Below, in pieces: positions 17,834 through 27,429 of a stretch of DNA of 64,000 nucleotides. This stretch comes from Mesorhizobium sp. DCY119 (lineage in GTDB: Bacteria > Pseudomonadota > Alphaproteobacteria > Rhizobiales > Rhizobiaceae): contig NZ_CP031834.1 in NCBI RefSeq assembly GCF_003590645.1, forward strand, positions 744,001 to 808,000, given 5' to 3'. Position 1 is the first letter of the stretch, and each line of letters begins with the position of its first letter. The notes under the pieces are model-generated. The model did not search any database. It was not told where the DNA came from and worked only from the letters and a program-made list of their open reading frames with translations. The position numbers and the translations under genes were made by a program.

Positions 17834-19072
17834 GTGTTTGCCGCAACGGAAGCGGATCAGAGACACGGGCACTTGGGGGCTAACCTTTTCATAGCGCTGC
17901 TTACGCCAGCCTTGTCGCTGGTCTTTGCATCGGCGTTCTTTCTGCTTTGGACGTACCGAAGGCATGGCCATGTGATGGTGCTTTGCCTCTCCTACGTCGC
18001 TTACGCGGTCGGTTTCCTGCTGCAGAGCTTTGACCTGCCGATCGGTGTCGCGCCGACGAAGTTTCTCTCGAACGCACTTCTGCTTGTCGCCGCCGTCTCC
18101 CTGTCCACGGCCGCCGTTGCCCGCCATGACAGGCCCTCGCCAGCCAAACTTCTGTCGTTGCTTGGTTTTGCCGGCATTGCTGCGCTGAGCTGGTTTCTTT
18201 TCGTCCAGCCGAGCCTTGTCGGTCGCATCTTCGCCATCAACCTCGCCTGTTCCGGCATATGCATGGTGGTCGTCGCTGCCCTGAAACCGGTGCCCAATAA
18301 GAGCATAGTCGACCGCGTCCTGATCGCGGTGTGCACACTGGCCGCGATAGACTTCTTCATTCGTCCGCTGACGGCGATCGGGATTCGCGGCGAGAGCTAC
18401 GACGCCTACCATGCGTCGCTCTACTGGCTGCTGACGAATTTCTCCATGGTTCTCATTTCTGTGATGCTCGCGCTTTCGCTGACGACGGCTATCGCGCTCG
18501 ACGTCATGAAGGAGTTGCAGGCCGAATCCCATACCGATCCGCTTTCGGGCCTGCTCAACCGGCGCGGCTTCGAAGAGCGGTCGGCAGCTTGCGCAAAACG
18601 TCCGTCGGGAGCGTCCGTACCCCTGGCAATCGTGCTCGCCGATCTCGATCATTTCAAGTCGGTGAACGACACCTATGGGCACGCCGTTGGTGATGCCGTC
18701 ATCGCCGCCTTCGCCGCACATCTGCGCACTTCCTGCGGCAAGGATGCGATTGTCGGGCGCATCGGCGGCGAGGAGTTTGCCATCGTGCTTCCGGCCAGCG
18801 ACCTGATGACGGCGCGACTTTTTGCGGAAGGGCTGCGCGCCTCGTTCATGCAGCATCGCATCAAGGGCTTGCCCGCAGATGCCGAGAGGATCACCGCAAG
18901 CTTCGGTGTTGCCAGCCGCGCGGCAAACGAGGATTTCGAATCCCTCATGCATCGTGCGGACCAGGCGTTGTACCGTGCCAAGAACAATGGCCGTGACAGC
19001 GTGAAGCTGGCCGATCAGCTTCCAGCCGATGCCGACTGCTTTGCCGCAGGGTATTACGGCGGGCATATCTGA
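17834..19072 (+). CDS. Membrane-bound diguanylate cyclase (GGDEF), first of a tandem pair
   Basis: This protein makes cyclic di-GMP. The N-terminal half has about six membrane helices (about 17-225) with no recognised ligand domain. The C-terminal GGDEF domain (about 235-395) has DPLSGLLNRRGF, DLDHFKSVNDTYGHAVGD and the intact active site GRIGGEEFAIVLP. The inhibitory I-site RxxD upstream of GGEEF is absent. The GTG at 17834 has no clear ribosome-binding site; a TTG at 17873 giving MGANLF is an alternative. A paralogue follows on the same strand. Confidence 0.9.
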   Translation: MFAATEADQRHGHLGANLFIALLTPALSLVFASAFFLLWTYRRHGHVMVLCLSYVAYAVGFLLQSFDLPIGVAPTKFLSNALLLVAAVSLSTAAVARHDRPSPAKLLSLLGFAGIAALSWFLFVQPSLVGRIFAINLACSGICMVVVAALKPVPNKSIVDRVLIAVCTLAAIDFFIRPLTAIGIRGESYDAYHASLYWLLTNFSMVLISVMLALSLTTAIALDVMKELQAESHTDPLSGLLNRRGFEERSAACAKRPSGASVPLAIVLADLDHFKSVNDTYGHAVGDAVIAAFAAHLRTSCGKDAIVGRIGGEEFAIVLPASDLMTARLFAEGLRASFMQHRIKGLPADAERITASFGVASRAANEDFESLMHRADQALYRAKNNGRDSVKLADQLPADADCFAAGYYGGHI

Positions 19073-19181
19073 ACATCGACCAACGTATAATTGCCGGGAA
19101 TGTGATCCACCCCTGCTCCCACGTTAACGGGTTTTTCGGCTAAGTGTGGTTGTGTGCTCATACAAAAGGGGGCGCAACGGA

Positions 19182-20378
19182 ATGACTGGAGCAGGCGTTG
19201 TCCTGGCAATAAACCTGGCTGTTGCCGGCCTGCTCGGCGGGTCGTTTGCCATGGTTGCCGTCTATGACCGCAAGCAGGTGGCGGCGCGGTGGCTGGGCTT
19301 CACCTATGGTCTGGCGTTCGTCTATCTCCTGATCGAGTTCGCGATTTCGGTTTTCGGCGTGAATCCGCTGGTCGCAACCGTCTCCTTCGCCACATTCCTG
19401 GGCGCGATGGTGCTGTTCAATGTCGGCATGGCCCGCAAATACGAGGTGCCGGTGCCCTGGTGGCTGATGGGCTCGCTTTTCGTGGCGTCGGTCGTGTCGT
19501 GCTATCTCATACAGGACATGCCGCGGCAGTCATTCACCCGCATGATGTATTATCAGGCGCCTTATTTCATGATGCAGGCGATCGGCGCATGGATCGTGTT
19601 TGCGGCGCGCAGGCGCGGCAAGCTCGAACTCATCCTGATGGGCCTTCTTGCGGCAAGTTCGCTGCAGTTCCTGACCAAGCCATTCCTGTCGCAGGCACTC
19701 GGCGGTACGGGCCTTACTGCGCAGCAGTATCTGCAGACCAACTATGCAATGGTCTCGCAATCGATGGGGACGGTGTTTGCGCTGGCGATCGCGCTGCTCT
19801 TCCTGGTCATACTGGCCCGCGACATCCTTGCCGGTGTCACCGTGGCGTCGGAAACCGACTCACTCTCGGGGCTGCTCAATCGCGGCGGTTTCGAGCGCCA
19901 TGCCCGTGCGGCCCTGCGGGAGGCGAATCGCGGCAATACGCCCTTGGCCCTGGTCATCAGCGATCTCGATCATTTCAAGTCGATCAACGACAGTTACGGC
20001 CATGCCTCCGGTGATCGGGTGATCAAGGCCTTTGCGGGTTTCCTGCGTGACGCATCCTCCAACCATCATATCGCCGGCCGGATCGGTGGCGAGGAATTCG
20101 CCATCATCATGCCCGGCGCCAATCTGGTGTCGGCGCGGCTTTTCGCCGAAGGCGCCCGCAGCGCTTTTTCCGGCTTGCCGGTGGCGGGATTGCCCGAAAA
20201 CCTGCGGTTCACGGCAAGCTTCGGCGTTGCGGAACTCGCAGCCGGAGAGGATGTGTCGGAATTGCTGCTGCGCGCCGACAAGGCGCTCTACGAAGCCAAG
20301 AAGGGCGGCCGCGACTGCGTCAGGATTTCACTGGCATCGGAAAACGGCAGGCGCAGCCCGTCGACCCACAGGCGCTAA
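19182..20378 (+). CDS. Membrane-bound diguanylate cyclase (GGDEF), second of a tandem pair
   Basis: A 398-residue cyclic di-GMP synthase of the same layout as its upstream neighbour: about six membrane helices (about 5-225), then a GGDEF domain with DSLSGLLNRGGF, DLDHFKSINDSYGHASGD and GRIGGEEFAIIMP. The active site is intact and the RxxD inhibitory site is absent. The ATG at 19182 starts MTGAGVVLA and has AAGGGGG about ten bases upstream; a GTG at 19146 is less likely. The pair looks like an old tandem duplication with diverged sensor halves. Confidence 0.9.
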   Translation: MTGAGVVLAINLAVAGLLGGSFAMVAVYDRKQVAARWLGFTYGLAFVYLLIEFAISVFGVNPLVATVSFATFLGAMVLFNVGMARKYEVPVPWWLMGSLFVASVVSCYLIQDMPRQSFTRMMYYQAPYFMMQAIGAWIVFAARRRGKLELILMGLLAASSLQFLTKPFLSQALGGTGLTAQQYLQTNYAMVSQSMGTVFALAIALLFLVILARDILAGVTVASETDSLSGLLNRGGFERHARAALREANRGNTPLALVISDLDHFKSINDSYGHASGDRVIKAFAGFLRDASSNHHIAGRIGGEEFAIIMPGANLVSARLFAEGARSAFSGLPVAGLPENLRFTASFGVAELAAGEDVSELLLRADKALYEAKKGGRDCVRISLASENGRRSPSTHRR

Positions 20379-20402
20379 GTCCGAGCGGACTTTGATCATG
20401 AT

Positions 20403-20768
20403 CTAGCGGCAGGGGCCGCCCTGCAGTGGAATCTCGCCCTGGTCGAAGCCGTACATATAGCTGCGGCCCTTGACCAGAACAGGCGGGCGGAAGCAGCCGC
20501 GCTCGTAGGCGAACACGCCGCCGGGCCCCTCGACATGCACGACCTTCGGCCGACCGGCCTGGGTGTAGCTTGAGAGCTCGCGGGCCATATGGCCCTGACC
20601 AACGACGATCCGCTTGTAGCCCGCCGCAGTTTCAACGACGAGATTGCCGAAACTGTCGGCATAGACGCGGTCATGGTTGCCGCCGGCCAGTGCCGGCGAG
20701 GAAGCGCCCATGGCCGCGACGGCCAGAATCACCGGCAGGAAAAGCATCTTGCGGCCGTTCGAATGCAT
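20403..20768 (-). CDS. Secreted small protein of unknown function
   Basis: A 121-residue protein with a clear signal peptide (hydrophobic LFLPVILAVAAMGASSPALA). The mature part is Gly/Tyr-rich with two Cys (ERGCFRPP, GGPCR) that may pair. The ATG at 20768 has GGAG six bases upstream; an ATG at 20780 has no site. I do not recognise a family. It stands alone, convergent to the second diguanylate cyclase. Confidence 0.75.
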   Translation of the reverse strand: MHSNGRKMLFLPVILAVAAMGASSPALAGGNHDRVYADSFGNLVVETAAGYKRIVVGQGHMARELSSYTQAGRPKVVHVEGPGGVFAYERGCFRPPVLVKGRSYMYGFDQGEIPLQGGPCR

Positions 20769-20993
20769 GGCTTTCTCCATCGAGCGAGGTCGACCCCCGA
20801 CGGCATAACGTTAACGCTTTATTAACCTTTGTTAAGAGCCTCGCGCGTTTGCAGCGAAATGAATTAATAAACGTGGTTAATTTTCAGTGTTTGCGCCGCC
20901 TTGGCTGCCAGCCGGGCTGATCACGGGATCCGCGGGTGCGGTCCGCAGTCCCATGGTTGATCTTTCGGTGGCAAACCGGGTAGCTTGCGCGGC

Positions 20994-21362
20994 ATGTCAG
21001 ACAGAAAATCGAGCGGCGGCGCGTTCCTCATTGCCGCATTCGCCATGATCCCGCTGTTGCTGGTCGCCTCCTGCGTTTCGGAAGGACATGCCGGCAGTGC
21101 TGCCGCCAAGGCGGCGGGCACGGAAACGACCAGTCAACCAAGCCACGCGACATACAGCTGCGGCCCGAGAGGCACGCTGACGGTCGACAATTTCCGCACC
21201 TCGGTGAAGCTGGTCGATCCCGAAGGCGAAAGCGTCGATCTACCCGCTTCGCCCGCCACGCAGCAGTCGCGCTACGGCGAAACGCCCTATGCGCTGGTGC
21301 TGGACGGCAAGGAGGCGCTCTACATGAAAAGCGGCAAGGAACCGGTGACCTGCAATCGCTGA
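20994..21362 (+). CDS. MliC-like lipoprotein (possible lysozyme inhibitor)
   Basis: A 122-residue protein with a lipobox-type signal (LLLVASC), so probably lipid-anchored. The mature domain follows the MliC/PliC pattern: a Cys near the start (TYSCGPRGTLTVDNF), a central SRYGETPYALVLDG and EALYMKSGKEPVTC with the closing Cys. MliC proteins block c-type lysozyme from the host. The match is by pattern only, and the Ser-containing inhibitory loop is not clear-cut. The ATG at 20994 is preferred over a TTG at 20985. Confidence 0.7.
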   Translation: MSDRKSSGGAFLIAAFAMIPLLLVASCVSEGHAGSAAAKAAGTETTSQPSHATYSCGPRGTLTVDNFRTSVKLVDPEGESVDLPASPATQQSRYGETPYALVLDGKEALYMKSGKEPVTCNR

Positions 21363-21541
21363 TTCGCCGTTCTGGTTGCGCTGCAACACAGCGCGATCCG
21401 AAAGCGGCGCCCCTGCTCTTGTCGCCGATGGTTCAATTCACCGTGTTTTGTCATGCAGGCTTCAATCGATTGAAGCGGAAACAGTGACTTGACCCTCTCG
21501 CGCTTTTGACGAAATAGCTCTTCCGAAACGCTTTTCCGGCT

Positions 21542-21570
21542 TTGACGCGGTGCAAAAAGCGCATTAGAAC
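21542..21570 (+). promoter_or_regulatory. Probable promoter of the sdhCDAB operon
   Basis: TTGACG (21542-21547), a 17-base spacer and TAGAAC (21565-21570) match an alphaproteobacterial housekeeping promoter about 90 bases before sdhC. No operator is recognised. Confidence 0.5.
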
Positions 21571-21658
21571 GCGGCTGTCCGAAGTCGCATTCCGAGAAGG
21601 CCACGCCGCATTCCCGCATCGGCACCTTCGGAATATTTCGGGCGACGAAAGGGGAGCC

Positions 21659-22063
21659 ATGAGCAAATCACCAGCCACCCAAGCAAGGCCTCTGTCGCCG
21701 CATCTGACGATCTATAAACCGCTGATCACGATGACGATGTCGATCATCCATCGTATCACCGGCGGGGCGCTTTATTTTGGCACGCTGCTGGTCGCCTGGT
21801 GGCTGATCGCGGCAGCGACATCAGAGCAGTATTTCGACTTCGTCAGCTGGGTTCTTGGAAGCTGGATCGGCCGTCTCGTGCTGTTCGGCTACACCTGGGC
21901 GCTGATGCAGCACCTGATGGGCGGCATCCGCCACCTGATCTGGGATACAGGCGCCGGGCTTGAAAAGCGCACCGCCTCCAAGATCGCCTGGGCAACGGTG
22001 ATCGCGTCGGTCGTGCTGACCGTGCTCATCTGGGTCGCCGGCTACATGGCGCGGGGGATGTGA
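21659..22063 (+). CDS. sdhC: Succinate dehydrogenase cytochrome b556 subunit
   Basis: A 134-residue membrane anchor of complex II. It has the SdhC signature RPLSPHLTIYKP and SIIHRITGG near the N-terminus, three membrane helices, and the haem-ligand region HLMGGIRHLIWD. The ATG at 21659 has AGGGGAG upstream. It opens the sdhCDAB operon; sdhD starts three bases after its stop. Confidence 0.95.
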   Translation: MSKSPATQARPLSPHLTIYKPLITMTMSIIHRITGGALYFGTLLVAWWLIAAATSEQYFDFVSWVLGSWIGRLVLFGYTWALMQHLMGGIRHLIWDTGAGLEKRTASKIAWATVIASVVLTVLIWVAGYMARGM

Positions 22064-22065
22064 TC

Positions 22066-22449
22066 ATGGCTGATATGCGCACACCTCTCAAAAAAGTCCG
22101 CGGCTTGGGCTCGGCCCGCGAAGGCACCGAGCATTTCTGGCGCCAACGGCTGACCGCCATCGCCAACATTCCGCTCACCCTGTTCTTCATCGGCCTGCTG
22201 GTCTCGCTCAACGGCGCCAGCTACGCCGAAGTGCGGGCAGTGCTTGCCAATCCCTTCGTGGCGCTGATCCTGGCGATGTTCCTGATCTCCGGCCTCTATC
22301 ACATGCGGCTCGGCATGCAGGTCATCATCGAGGACTATGTGCATGGCGAGGGCGGCAAGCTGGCGCTCATCGTGCTCAACACGTTTTTCACCATCGCGGT
22401 CGGCGTTGCTTCGCTCTTCGCCCTGCTCAAAATCGCATTCGGGGGCTGA
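22066..22449 (+). CDS. sdhD: Succinate dehydrogenase membrane anchor subunit
   Basis: A 127-residue three-helix anchor that with SdhC binds haem b and ubiquinone. The haem-ligand and quinone region is [20 protein letters not shown]. The ATG at 22066 has GGGGGA seven bases upstream; a GTG at 22060 overlapping the sdhC stop is possible. sdhA follows two bases after the stop. Confidence 0.94.
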   Translation: MADMRTPLKKVRGLGSAREGTEHFWRQRLTAIANIPLTLFFIGLLVSLNGASYAEVRAVLANPFVALILAMFLISGLYHMRLGMQVIIEDYVHGEGGKLALIVLNTFFTIAVGVASLFALLKIAFGG

Positions 22450-22451
22450 CC

Positions 22452-24299
22452 ATGGCCAAGGATCAAAAAGGCAATGGCGCGGCACCGGCCGGTGACGGTT
22501 ACACCTATGTCGACCACAAGTTCGACGTGGTGGTGGTTGGAGCCGGCGGCTCGGGCCTGCGCGCCACGCTCGGCATGGCCGAGCAGGGGCTGAAGACCGC
22601 CTGCATCACCAAGGTTTTCCCGACGCGCTCGCACACAGTTGCGGCACAGGGCGGCATTGCCGCCTCGCTGTCCAACATGGGGCCGGATTCCTGGCAGTGG
22701 CATATGTATGACACCGTCAAGGGCTCCGACTGGCTCGGCGACATGGACGCCATGGAATACATGGTCAAGCAGGCGCCTGCGGCCGTCTACGAGCTCGAGC
22801 ATTACGGCGTGCCGTTCTCGCGCACCGAGGAAGGCAAGATCTACCAGCGGCCATTCGGCGGCCACATGATGAACTATGGCGACGGCCCGCCCGTGCAGCG
22901 CACCTGCGCTGCCGCAGACCGCACCGGCCACGCCATATTGCACACGCTTTACGGCCAGTCGCTGAAGCATAATGCGCAGTTCTTCATCGAGTATTTCGCG
23001 CTCGACCTGATCATGTCGGACGATGGCGTCTGCACCGGCGTCGTCGCCTGGAACCTCGACGACGGCACCATCCACCGCTTCTCGGCCAAGATGGTGGTGC
23101 TGGCCACTGGCGGCTATGGCCGCGCCTATTTCTCGGCGACCTCGGCCCATACCTGCACCGGCGACGGTGGCGGCATGGTTGCCCGTGCCGGCCTGCCGCT
23201 GCAGGACATGGAGTTCGTGCAGTTCCACCCGACCGGCATCTACGGCTCGGGCTGCCTGATCACCGAGGGTGCGCGCGGCGAAGGCGGCTATCTCGTCAAC
23301 TCCGAGGGCGAGCGCTTCATGGAGCGCTATGCGCCGTCGGCCAAGGACTTGGCCTCGCGCGACGTGGTTTCACGCTGCATGACGCTGGAAATCCGCGAGG
23401 GCCGCGGCGTCGGCAAGAACAAGGACCACATCTTCCTGCACCTCGACCATCTCGATCCGGCCGTGCTGCATGAGCGCCTGCCGGGCATTTCGGAATCGGC
23501 AAAGATTTTTGCCGGCGTCGACGTGACCCGCGAGCCGATCCCGGTTCTGCCGACCGTGCATTACAATATGGGCGGCATTCCCACGAATTACTGGGGCGAG
23601 GTGCTGAACCCGACCAAGGACAATCCCGACCGCGTGTCGCCCGGCCTGATGGCTGTCGGCGAGGCCGGCTGTGCCTCGGTGCACGGTGCGAACCGCCTCG
23701 GCTCCAATTCGCTGATCGATCTGGTGGTGTTCGGCCGCGCTGCCGCCATCCGCGCCGGCGAGGTGATCGACCGGGCGGCACCCATTCCGCCGATCAACGA
23801 GAAGTCGGTCGAGAAGATCATGGCCCGCTTCGACCGCCTGCGTAACGCCAATGGCAGCACGCCGACGGCTGTTCTTCGCGAGAAGATGCAGAAGATCATG
23901 CAGGAAGACGCCGCCGTGTTCCGCACCCAGGAATCGCTGGCGCAGGGCTGCAAGCGCATGTCGGCGCTGTGGAGCGAGCTCAAGGACGTCAAGGTGTTCG
24001 ACCGCTCGATGATCTGGAATTCCGATCTCGTCGAGACGCTGGAACTGGAAAACCTGATGGCCAATGCCATACCTACCGTCTACGGCGCGGAAGCGCGCAA
24101 AGAGAGCCGCGGCGCGCATGCGCGCGAGGATTTCGACAAGCGCGACGACGCCGGCTGGCGCAAGCACACGCTGGCCCATGTCGCCGAGGACGGCAAGGTG
24201 ACGCTCTCCTACCGGCCGGTTCACACCGAGCCGCTGGTCAGGGAAGAAGACGGCGGCATCAGCCTGGCAAAGATCGCGCCCAAGGCGCGGGTCTATTGA
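22452..24299 (+). CDS. sdhA: Succinate dehydrogenase flavoprotein subunit
   Basis: A 615-residue flavoprotein that oxidises succinate to fumarate. It has the FAD-binding [13 protein letters not shown], the covalent-flavin His in [14 protein letters not shown], the catalytic region [20 protein letters not shown], and [20 protein letters not shown]. The length is normal. It is third in sdhCDAB. Confidence 0.97.
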   Translation: MAKDQKGNGAAPAGDGYTYVDHKFDVVVVGAGGSGLRATLGMAEQGLKTACITKVFPTRSHTVAAQGGIAASLSNMGPDSWQWHMYDTVKGSDWLGDMDAMEYMVKQAPAAVYELEHYGVPFSRTEEGKIYQRPFGGHMMNYGDGPPVQRTCAAADRTGHAILHTLYGQSLKHNAQFFIEYFALDLIMSDDGVCTGVVAWNLDDGTIHRFSAKMVVLATGGYGRAYFSATSAHTCTGDGGGMVARAGLPLQDMEFVQFHPTGIYGSGCLITEGARGEGGYLVNSEGERFMERYAPSAKDLASRDVVSRCMTLEIREGRGVGKNKDHIFLHLDHLDPAVLHERLPGISESAKIFAGVDVTREPIPVLPTVHYNMGGIPTNYWGEVLNPTKDNPDRVSPGLMAVGEAGCASVHGANRLGSNSLIDLVVFGRAAAIRAGEVIDRAAPIPPINEKSVEKIMARFDRLRNANGSTPTAVLREKMQKIMQEDAAVFRTQESLAQGCKRMSALWSELKDVKVFDRSMIWNSDLVETLELENLMANAIPTVYGAEARKESRGAHAREDFDKRDDAGWRKHTLAHVAEDGKVTLSYRPVHTEPLVREEDGGISLAKIAPKARVY

Positions 24300-24315
24300 T
24301 CGAGGGATAATCGAG

Positions 24316-25095
24316 ATGGTCGAACTTACCCTTCCCAAGAACTCCCAGATCAGACAGGGCAAGACCTGGCCGAAGCCGGAGGGCGCCACCAATCTGCGCG
24401 AATACCGCATCTATCGCTGGTCGCCGGACGATGGCGAGAACCCGAGCATCGACACCTATTTCGTCGACATGGACGATTGCGGGCCGATGGTTCTCGACGC
24501 GTTGTTGTGGATCAAGAACAACATCGACCCGACGCTGACCTTGCGCCGTTCCTGCCGCGAGGGCATCTGCGGCTCCTGTGCCATGAACATCGACGGCTCG
24601 AACACGCTGGCCTGCACCAAGGGCTGCGACGATATTTCGGGCGCGATCAAGATCTATCCGCTGCCGCATATGCAGGTGGTCAAGGATTTGGTGCCGGACC
24701 TGACAAATTTCTACGCCCAGCACCGCTCGATCGAGCCCTGGCTGAAGACCGTCTCGCCGGAGCCGGCCAAGGAATGGCTGCAGAGCCATGACGACCGCGC
24801 CAAGCTCGACGGGCTCTACGAGTGCATCCTGTGCGCCTGCTGCTCGACCTCGTGCCCGAGCTACTGGTGGAACGGCGACCGCTATCTCGGCCCGGCAACG
24901 CTGCTGCAGGCCTATCGCTGGCTGATCGACAGTCGCGATGAGGCAACCGGCGAGCGGCTCGACAATCTCGAAGACCCGTTCCGGCTCTACCGCTGCCACA
25001 CCATCATGAACTGCGCGCAGACTTGCCCCAAGGGTCTCAACCCGGCCAAGGCGATTGCGGAGATCAAGAAGATGATGGTGGAGCGGCGGGTTTAG
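24316..25095 (+). CDS. sdhB: Succinate dehydrogenase iron-sulfur subunit
   Basis: A 259-residue subunit that carries electrons from FAD to quinone. The ligands are present for all three clusters: [16 protein letters not shown] and LAC for [2Fe-2S], [16 protein letters not shown] for [4Fe-4S], and [14 protein letters not shown] for [3Fe-4S]. It is the last gene of sdhCDAB; a repeat region follows 10 bases after the stop. Confidence 0.97.
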   Translation: MVELTLPKNSQIRQGKTWPKPEGATNLREYRIYRWSPDDGENPSIDTYFVDMDDCGPMVLDALLWIKNNIDPTLTLRRSCREGICGSCAMNIDGSNTLACTKGCDDISGAIKIYPLPHMQVVKDLVPDLTNFYAQHRSIEPWLKTVSPEPAKEWLQSHDDRAKLDGLYECILCACCSTSCPSYWWNGDRYLGPATLLQAYRWLIDSRDEATGERLDNLEDPFRLYRCHTIMNCAQTCPKGLNPAKAIAEIKKMMVERRV

Positions 25096-25105
25096 GCGCC
25101 GTTGG

Positions 25106-25345
25106 TGCGTCCTTCGAGGCTCGCCGTTTGGAGTTTGCTCCTAACAGCATAGGGGCGTGCGGGCTCGCACCTCAGGATGAGGGGCGTTTTGCCCCGGTTG
25201 GAAGCTCTAAAGGGTTCCGGTGTTCTTGGCACGCTGGCGGTAGATCGATATTAAAGCTTGCGCGACCTTCCTCATCCTGAGGTGCGAGCCTGTTTGAAAT
25301 GTCCGCGCTTGATGCGGCGTTTGATGGCGAGCCTCGAAGGACGCA
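25106..25345. repeat. 240-bp nested inverted repeat between sdhB and yceH
   Basis: The outer arms 25106-25125 and 25326-25345 are a perfect 20-bp inverted repeat beginning TGCGTCCTTCG. The inner arms 25162-25182 and 25269-25289 are a perfect 21-bp inverted repeat containing CTCAGGATGAGG. Two head-to-head copies of a short element of about 75 bp would give this layout. Such GAGGCTCGC/CCTCAGGATGAGG palindromes are, from memory, abundant in Mesorhizobium-type genomes. The 86-bp centre carries no ORF. Confidence 0.85.
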
Positions 25346-25373
25346 CGATCAGCCACATAGCGAGTTCATGAAC

Positions 25374-26012
25374 ATGTCAGATGGCGCCACAGACCTCCCC
25401 GTCCTCAATCCCTCAGAAGCCCGCGTACTCGGTTGCCTGATCGAGAAGAAGGAGCTGACGCCGGATGTCTATCCGCTGACGCTCAATGCGGCCCATGCCG
25501 CCGCCAACCAGAAAACGGCGCGCGAGCCGGTCATGGCGCTGGAGCAGGGGGAGGTGCACCGGGCGCTGAAGCTGCTTGAGCAGAAGGGGCTGGTTCGCCA
25601 GGTTTTCGGCTCGCGCGTCGAGCGCTACGAGCATCTTGCCACGCAGCGCTTTTCGATGACTTCGCCGCAGATCGCCATTGTCGGCCTGCTCCTGCTGCGC
25701 GGGCCGCAGACGGTGAACGAGCTTCTGGCGCGCAGCGAGCGCATGGCGCGGTTCCCGTCGGTAGACGAACTGCGCGAAGAACTCGACATGCTGATCGGCA
25801 AGCGCCCGGCGCTGGTGCAGGAAATCGGTCGTGGCCCCGGCCAGCGCGAGGACCGCTACGCCCATCTTCTGAGCGGGCCGGTCGATGTTGCCGCATTTGC
25901 AGCGCAGCGCAGCGTGTCATCCGTGCCGGCGTCTGATCTCGAGGTGCGGATACAGGCGCTGGAAGAAGAGGTCGCTGCCTTGCGTGCCCGCCTCGACGCG
26001 CTGGGCGCCTGA
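25374..26012 (+). CDS. DUF480 (YceH) family protein
   Basis: A 212-residue YceH-type protein made of tandem winged-helix domains: [36 protein letters not shown], then [19 protein letters not shown]. The C-terminus has a coiled-coil ([19 protein letters not shown]). The function is unclear; it may be DNA-binding or a cell-surface-linked regulator. The ATG at 25374 sits nine bases after GCGAG; an ATG at 25368 is also in frame. The upstream repeat ends 28 bases before it. Confidence 0.88.
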   Translation: MSDGATDLPVLNPSEARVLGCLIEKKELTPDVYPLTLNAAHAAANQKTAREPVMALEQGEVHRALKLLEQKGLVRQVFGSRVERYEHLATQRFSMTSPQIAIVGLLLLRGPQTVNELLARSERMARFPSVDELREELDMLIGKRPALVQEIGRGPGQREDRYAHLLSGPVDVAAFAAQRSVSSVPASDLEVRIQALEEEVAALRARLDALGA

Positions 26013-26133
26013 GCCGGCGACCGAAGATCGGCCCGGAACCAGTCCGTCACCTGAATAATCACGCCAGCGTGTTTCAGCTTGATTTTGAAACCTCTTGCGG
26101 TTCGGCTACGTCTTTACCGCAGGAGGATGTTTC

Positions 26134-26748
26134 ATGGTGCGCAGAGCTTTCGCAGTAACCTGTCTTGCACTTGCTGCCGCGCTGTCAGCGCCGGCAGGTG
26201 CTGCATTCGCCAAGACGCAGACGGCGATCTTTGCCGGCGGCTGCTTCTGGTGCGTAGAATCGGACTTCGACCATGTGCCGGGCGTGACTTCAACCACCTC
26301 CGGCTATATCGGCGGCACGAACGACAATCCCACCTATGAGGATCACACCGCCGCCGGACACCGCGAGGCCGTGAAAATAGAATTCGACGATACCAAGACC
26401 AGCTACGACAAACTGCTCGACGCCTTCTGGCATTCGGTCGACCCGACGGATGGCGGCGGCCAGTTCTGCGACCGAGGCCACAGCTATACGACCGCGATCT
26501 ATGCGGTCGGCGCGGAGCAACTGGCCGAGGCGGAGAAATCGAAGGAAGCGATCGCGGAGGTGCTGAAGCAGCCGATTGCCACGGAAATCGTGGCCGCACC
26601 GACCTTCTGGCCGGCCGAGGATTACCATCAGGATTACTACAAGAAAAACCCGGTCCGCTACAAATACTACCGCTATTCCTGCGGGCGCGACGACCGCATC
26701 GATGCCGTGTGGGGTAAGGCCGCGCATCAGGGCATCGCCGCGCACTGA
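26134..26748 (+). CDS. msrA: Peptide-methionine (S)-S-oxide reductase, exported
   Basis: MsrA reduces methionine-S-sulfoxide in proteins. The 204-residue protein has the catalytic FAGGCFWCVESDF (Cys37), the GYIGGTNDNPTYEDHTAAGHREA substrate block (shown in part), and a resolving Cys in YSCGRDD. A signal peptide (about 1-26, ending AAFAK) points to periplasmic repair, unlike the cytoplasmic form. The ATG at 26134 has AGGAGG seven bases upstream. A terminator follows. Confidence 0.93.
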   Translation: MVRRAFAVTCLALAAALSAPAGAAFAKTQTAIFAGGCFWCVESDFDHVPGVTSTTSGYIGGTNDNPTYEDHTAAGHREAVKIEFDDTKTSYDKLLDAFWHSVDPTDGGGQFCDRGHSYTTAIYAVGAEQLAEAEKSKEAIAEVLKQPIATEIVAAPTFWPAEDYHQDYYKKNPVRYKYYRYSCGRDDRIDAVWGKAAHQGIAAH

Positions 26749-26767
26749 GCGCGAGCTGCCGGAACGA

Positions 26768-26794
26768 AAAACGGGCGCACAGGGCGCCCGTTTT
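26768..26794. terminator. Bidirectional intrinsic terminator
   Basis: An 11-bp stem (26768-26778 with 26784-26794, AAAACGGGCGC/GCGCCCGTTTT) with a five-base loop, lying between the convergent msrA and OsmC genes. The A and T flanks let it work in both directions. Confidence 0.88.
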
Positions 26795-26808
26795 CATTTA
26801 ACGAAAGA

Positions 26809-27234
26809 TCAGGCGAGGCTGGCGTTCAGCGTGACCTTGATTGCGCCGAGCGCCTTGGAGACCGGGCATTCGGCTTTGGCCTTCTCGGTCAGTTCCTTGA
26901 ATTTGGCGGCGTCGATGCCGGGCACCTTGCCGGTGAGCGTGATGGCGCTTTCGGTGATGCCGGTGCCGGGAATGAGGGTGACCACCGCCTTGGCATTCAG
27001 TTCGTCGGCGGGCGTGCCGTTTTCGGCCAGGAAATGCGACAGCTGCATGGCAAAGCAGCCGGCATGGGCGGCGGCGATCAGCTCTTCCGGATTGGTGCCG
27101 GATTTGCCGCTCTCGTCCTCGAAACGCATCTTGAAGGAGTAGGGCGCGGCCTTGAGGGCGCCGCTCTGGGTGTCGAGCGTGCCGGTACCCTCGGTGAGCG
27201 TTCCCTTCCAGATGGCGGTGGCGTGACGGTTCAT
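26809..27234 (-). CDS. OsmC family peroxiredoxin
   Basis: A 141-residue OsmC-type thiol peroxidase. The two catalytic cysteines lie in AAAHAGCFAMQLSH and in KAECPVSKAL. It is closer to OsmC than to the Ohr at 11875-12291, since it has the N-terminal WKGTLTEGTGTL block and the GTNPEELIAAAHAGC motif. GGAG precedes the ATG. It points toward msrA, so oxidative-damage repair genes sit end to end here. Confidence 0.92.
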   Translation of the reverse strand: MNRHATAIWKGTLTEGTGTLDTQSGALKAAPYSFKMRFEDESGKSGTNPEELIAAAHAGCFAMQLSHFLAENGTPADELNAKAVVTLIPGTGITESAITLTGKVPGIDAAKFKELTEKAKAECPVSKALGAIKVTLNASLA

Positions 27235-27391
27235 GAGGTTCTCCCATTTGATTTTGCAGGCCGATGATGCGGCGACGGGTTGAATATAGCGCGCCTTTCC
27301 GCATCTGCCATGTGTGACGGCTTTCGGGGCATGCGAAAAAAGTCGATGTCAAAAATGTCGGGAAGCCGGAGCGCCTGTCGTCCTAGGGGCG

Positions 27392-27412
27392 GCCACGGAA
27401 TGTTTCCGTGGC
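27392..27412 (+). promoter_or_regulatory. Perfect hairpin just before the ribosome-binding site of the gene at 27430
   Basis: GCCACGGAA (27392-27400) and TTCCGTGGC (27404-27412) form a 9-bp stem with a three-base TGT loop. The AGGAGG site starts 6 bases later (27419). There is no T tract, so it is not a normal terminator; control of translation is a guess. Confidence 0.35.
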
Positions 27413-27429
27413 GTGTGCAGGAGGTTCGA

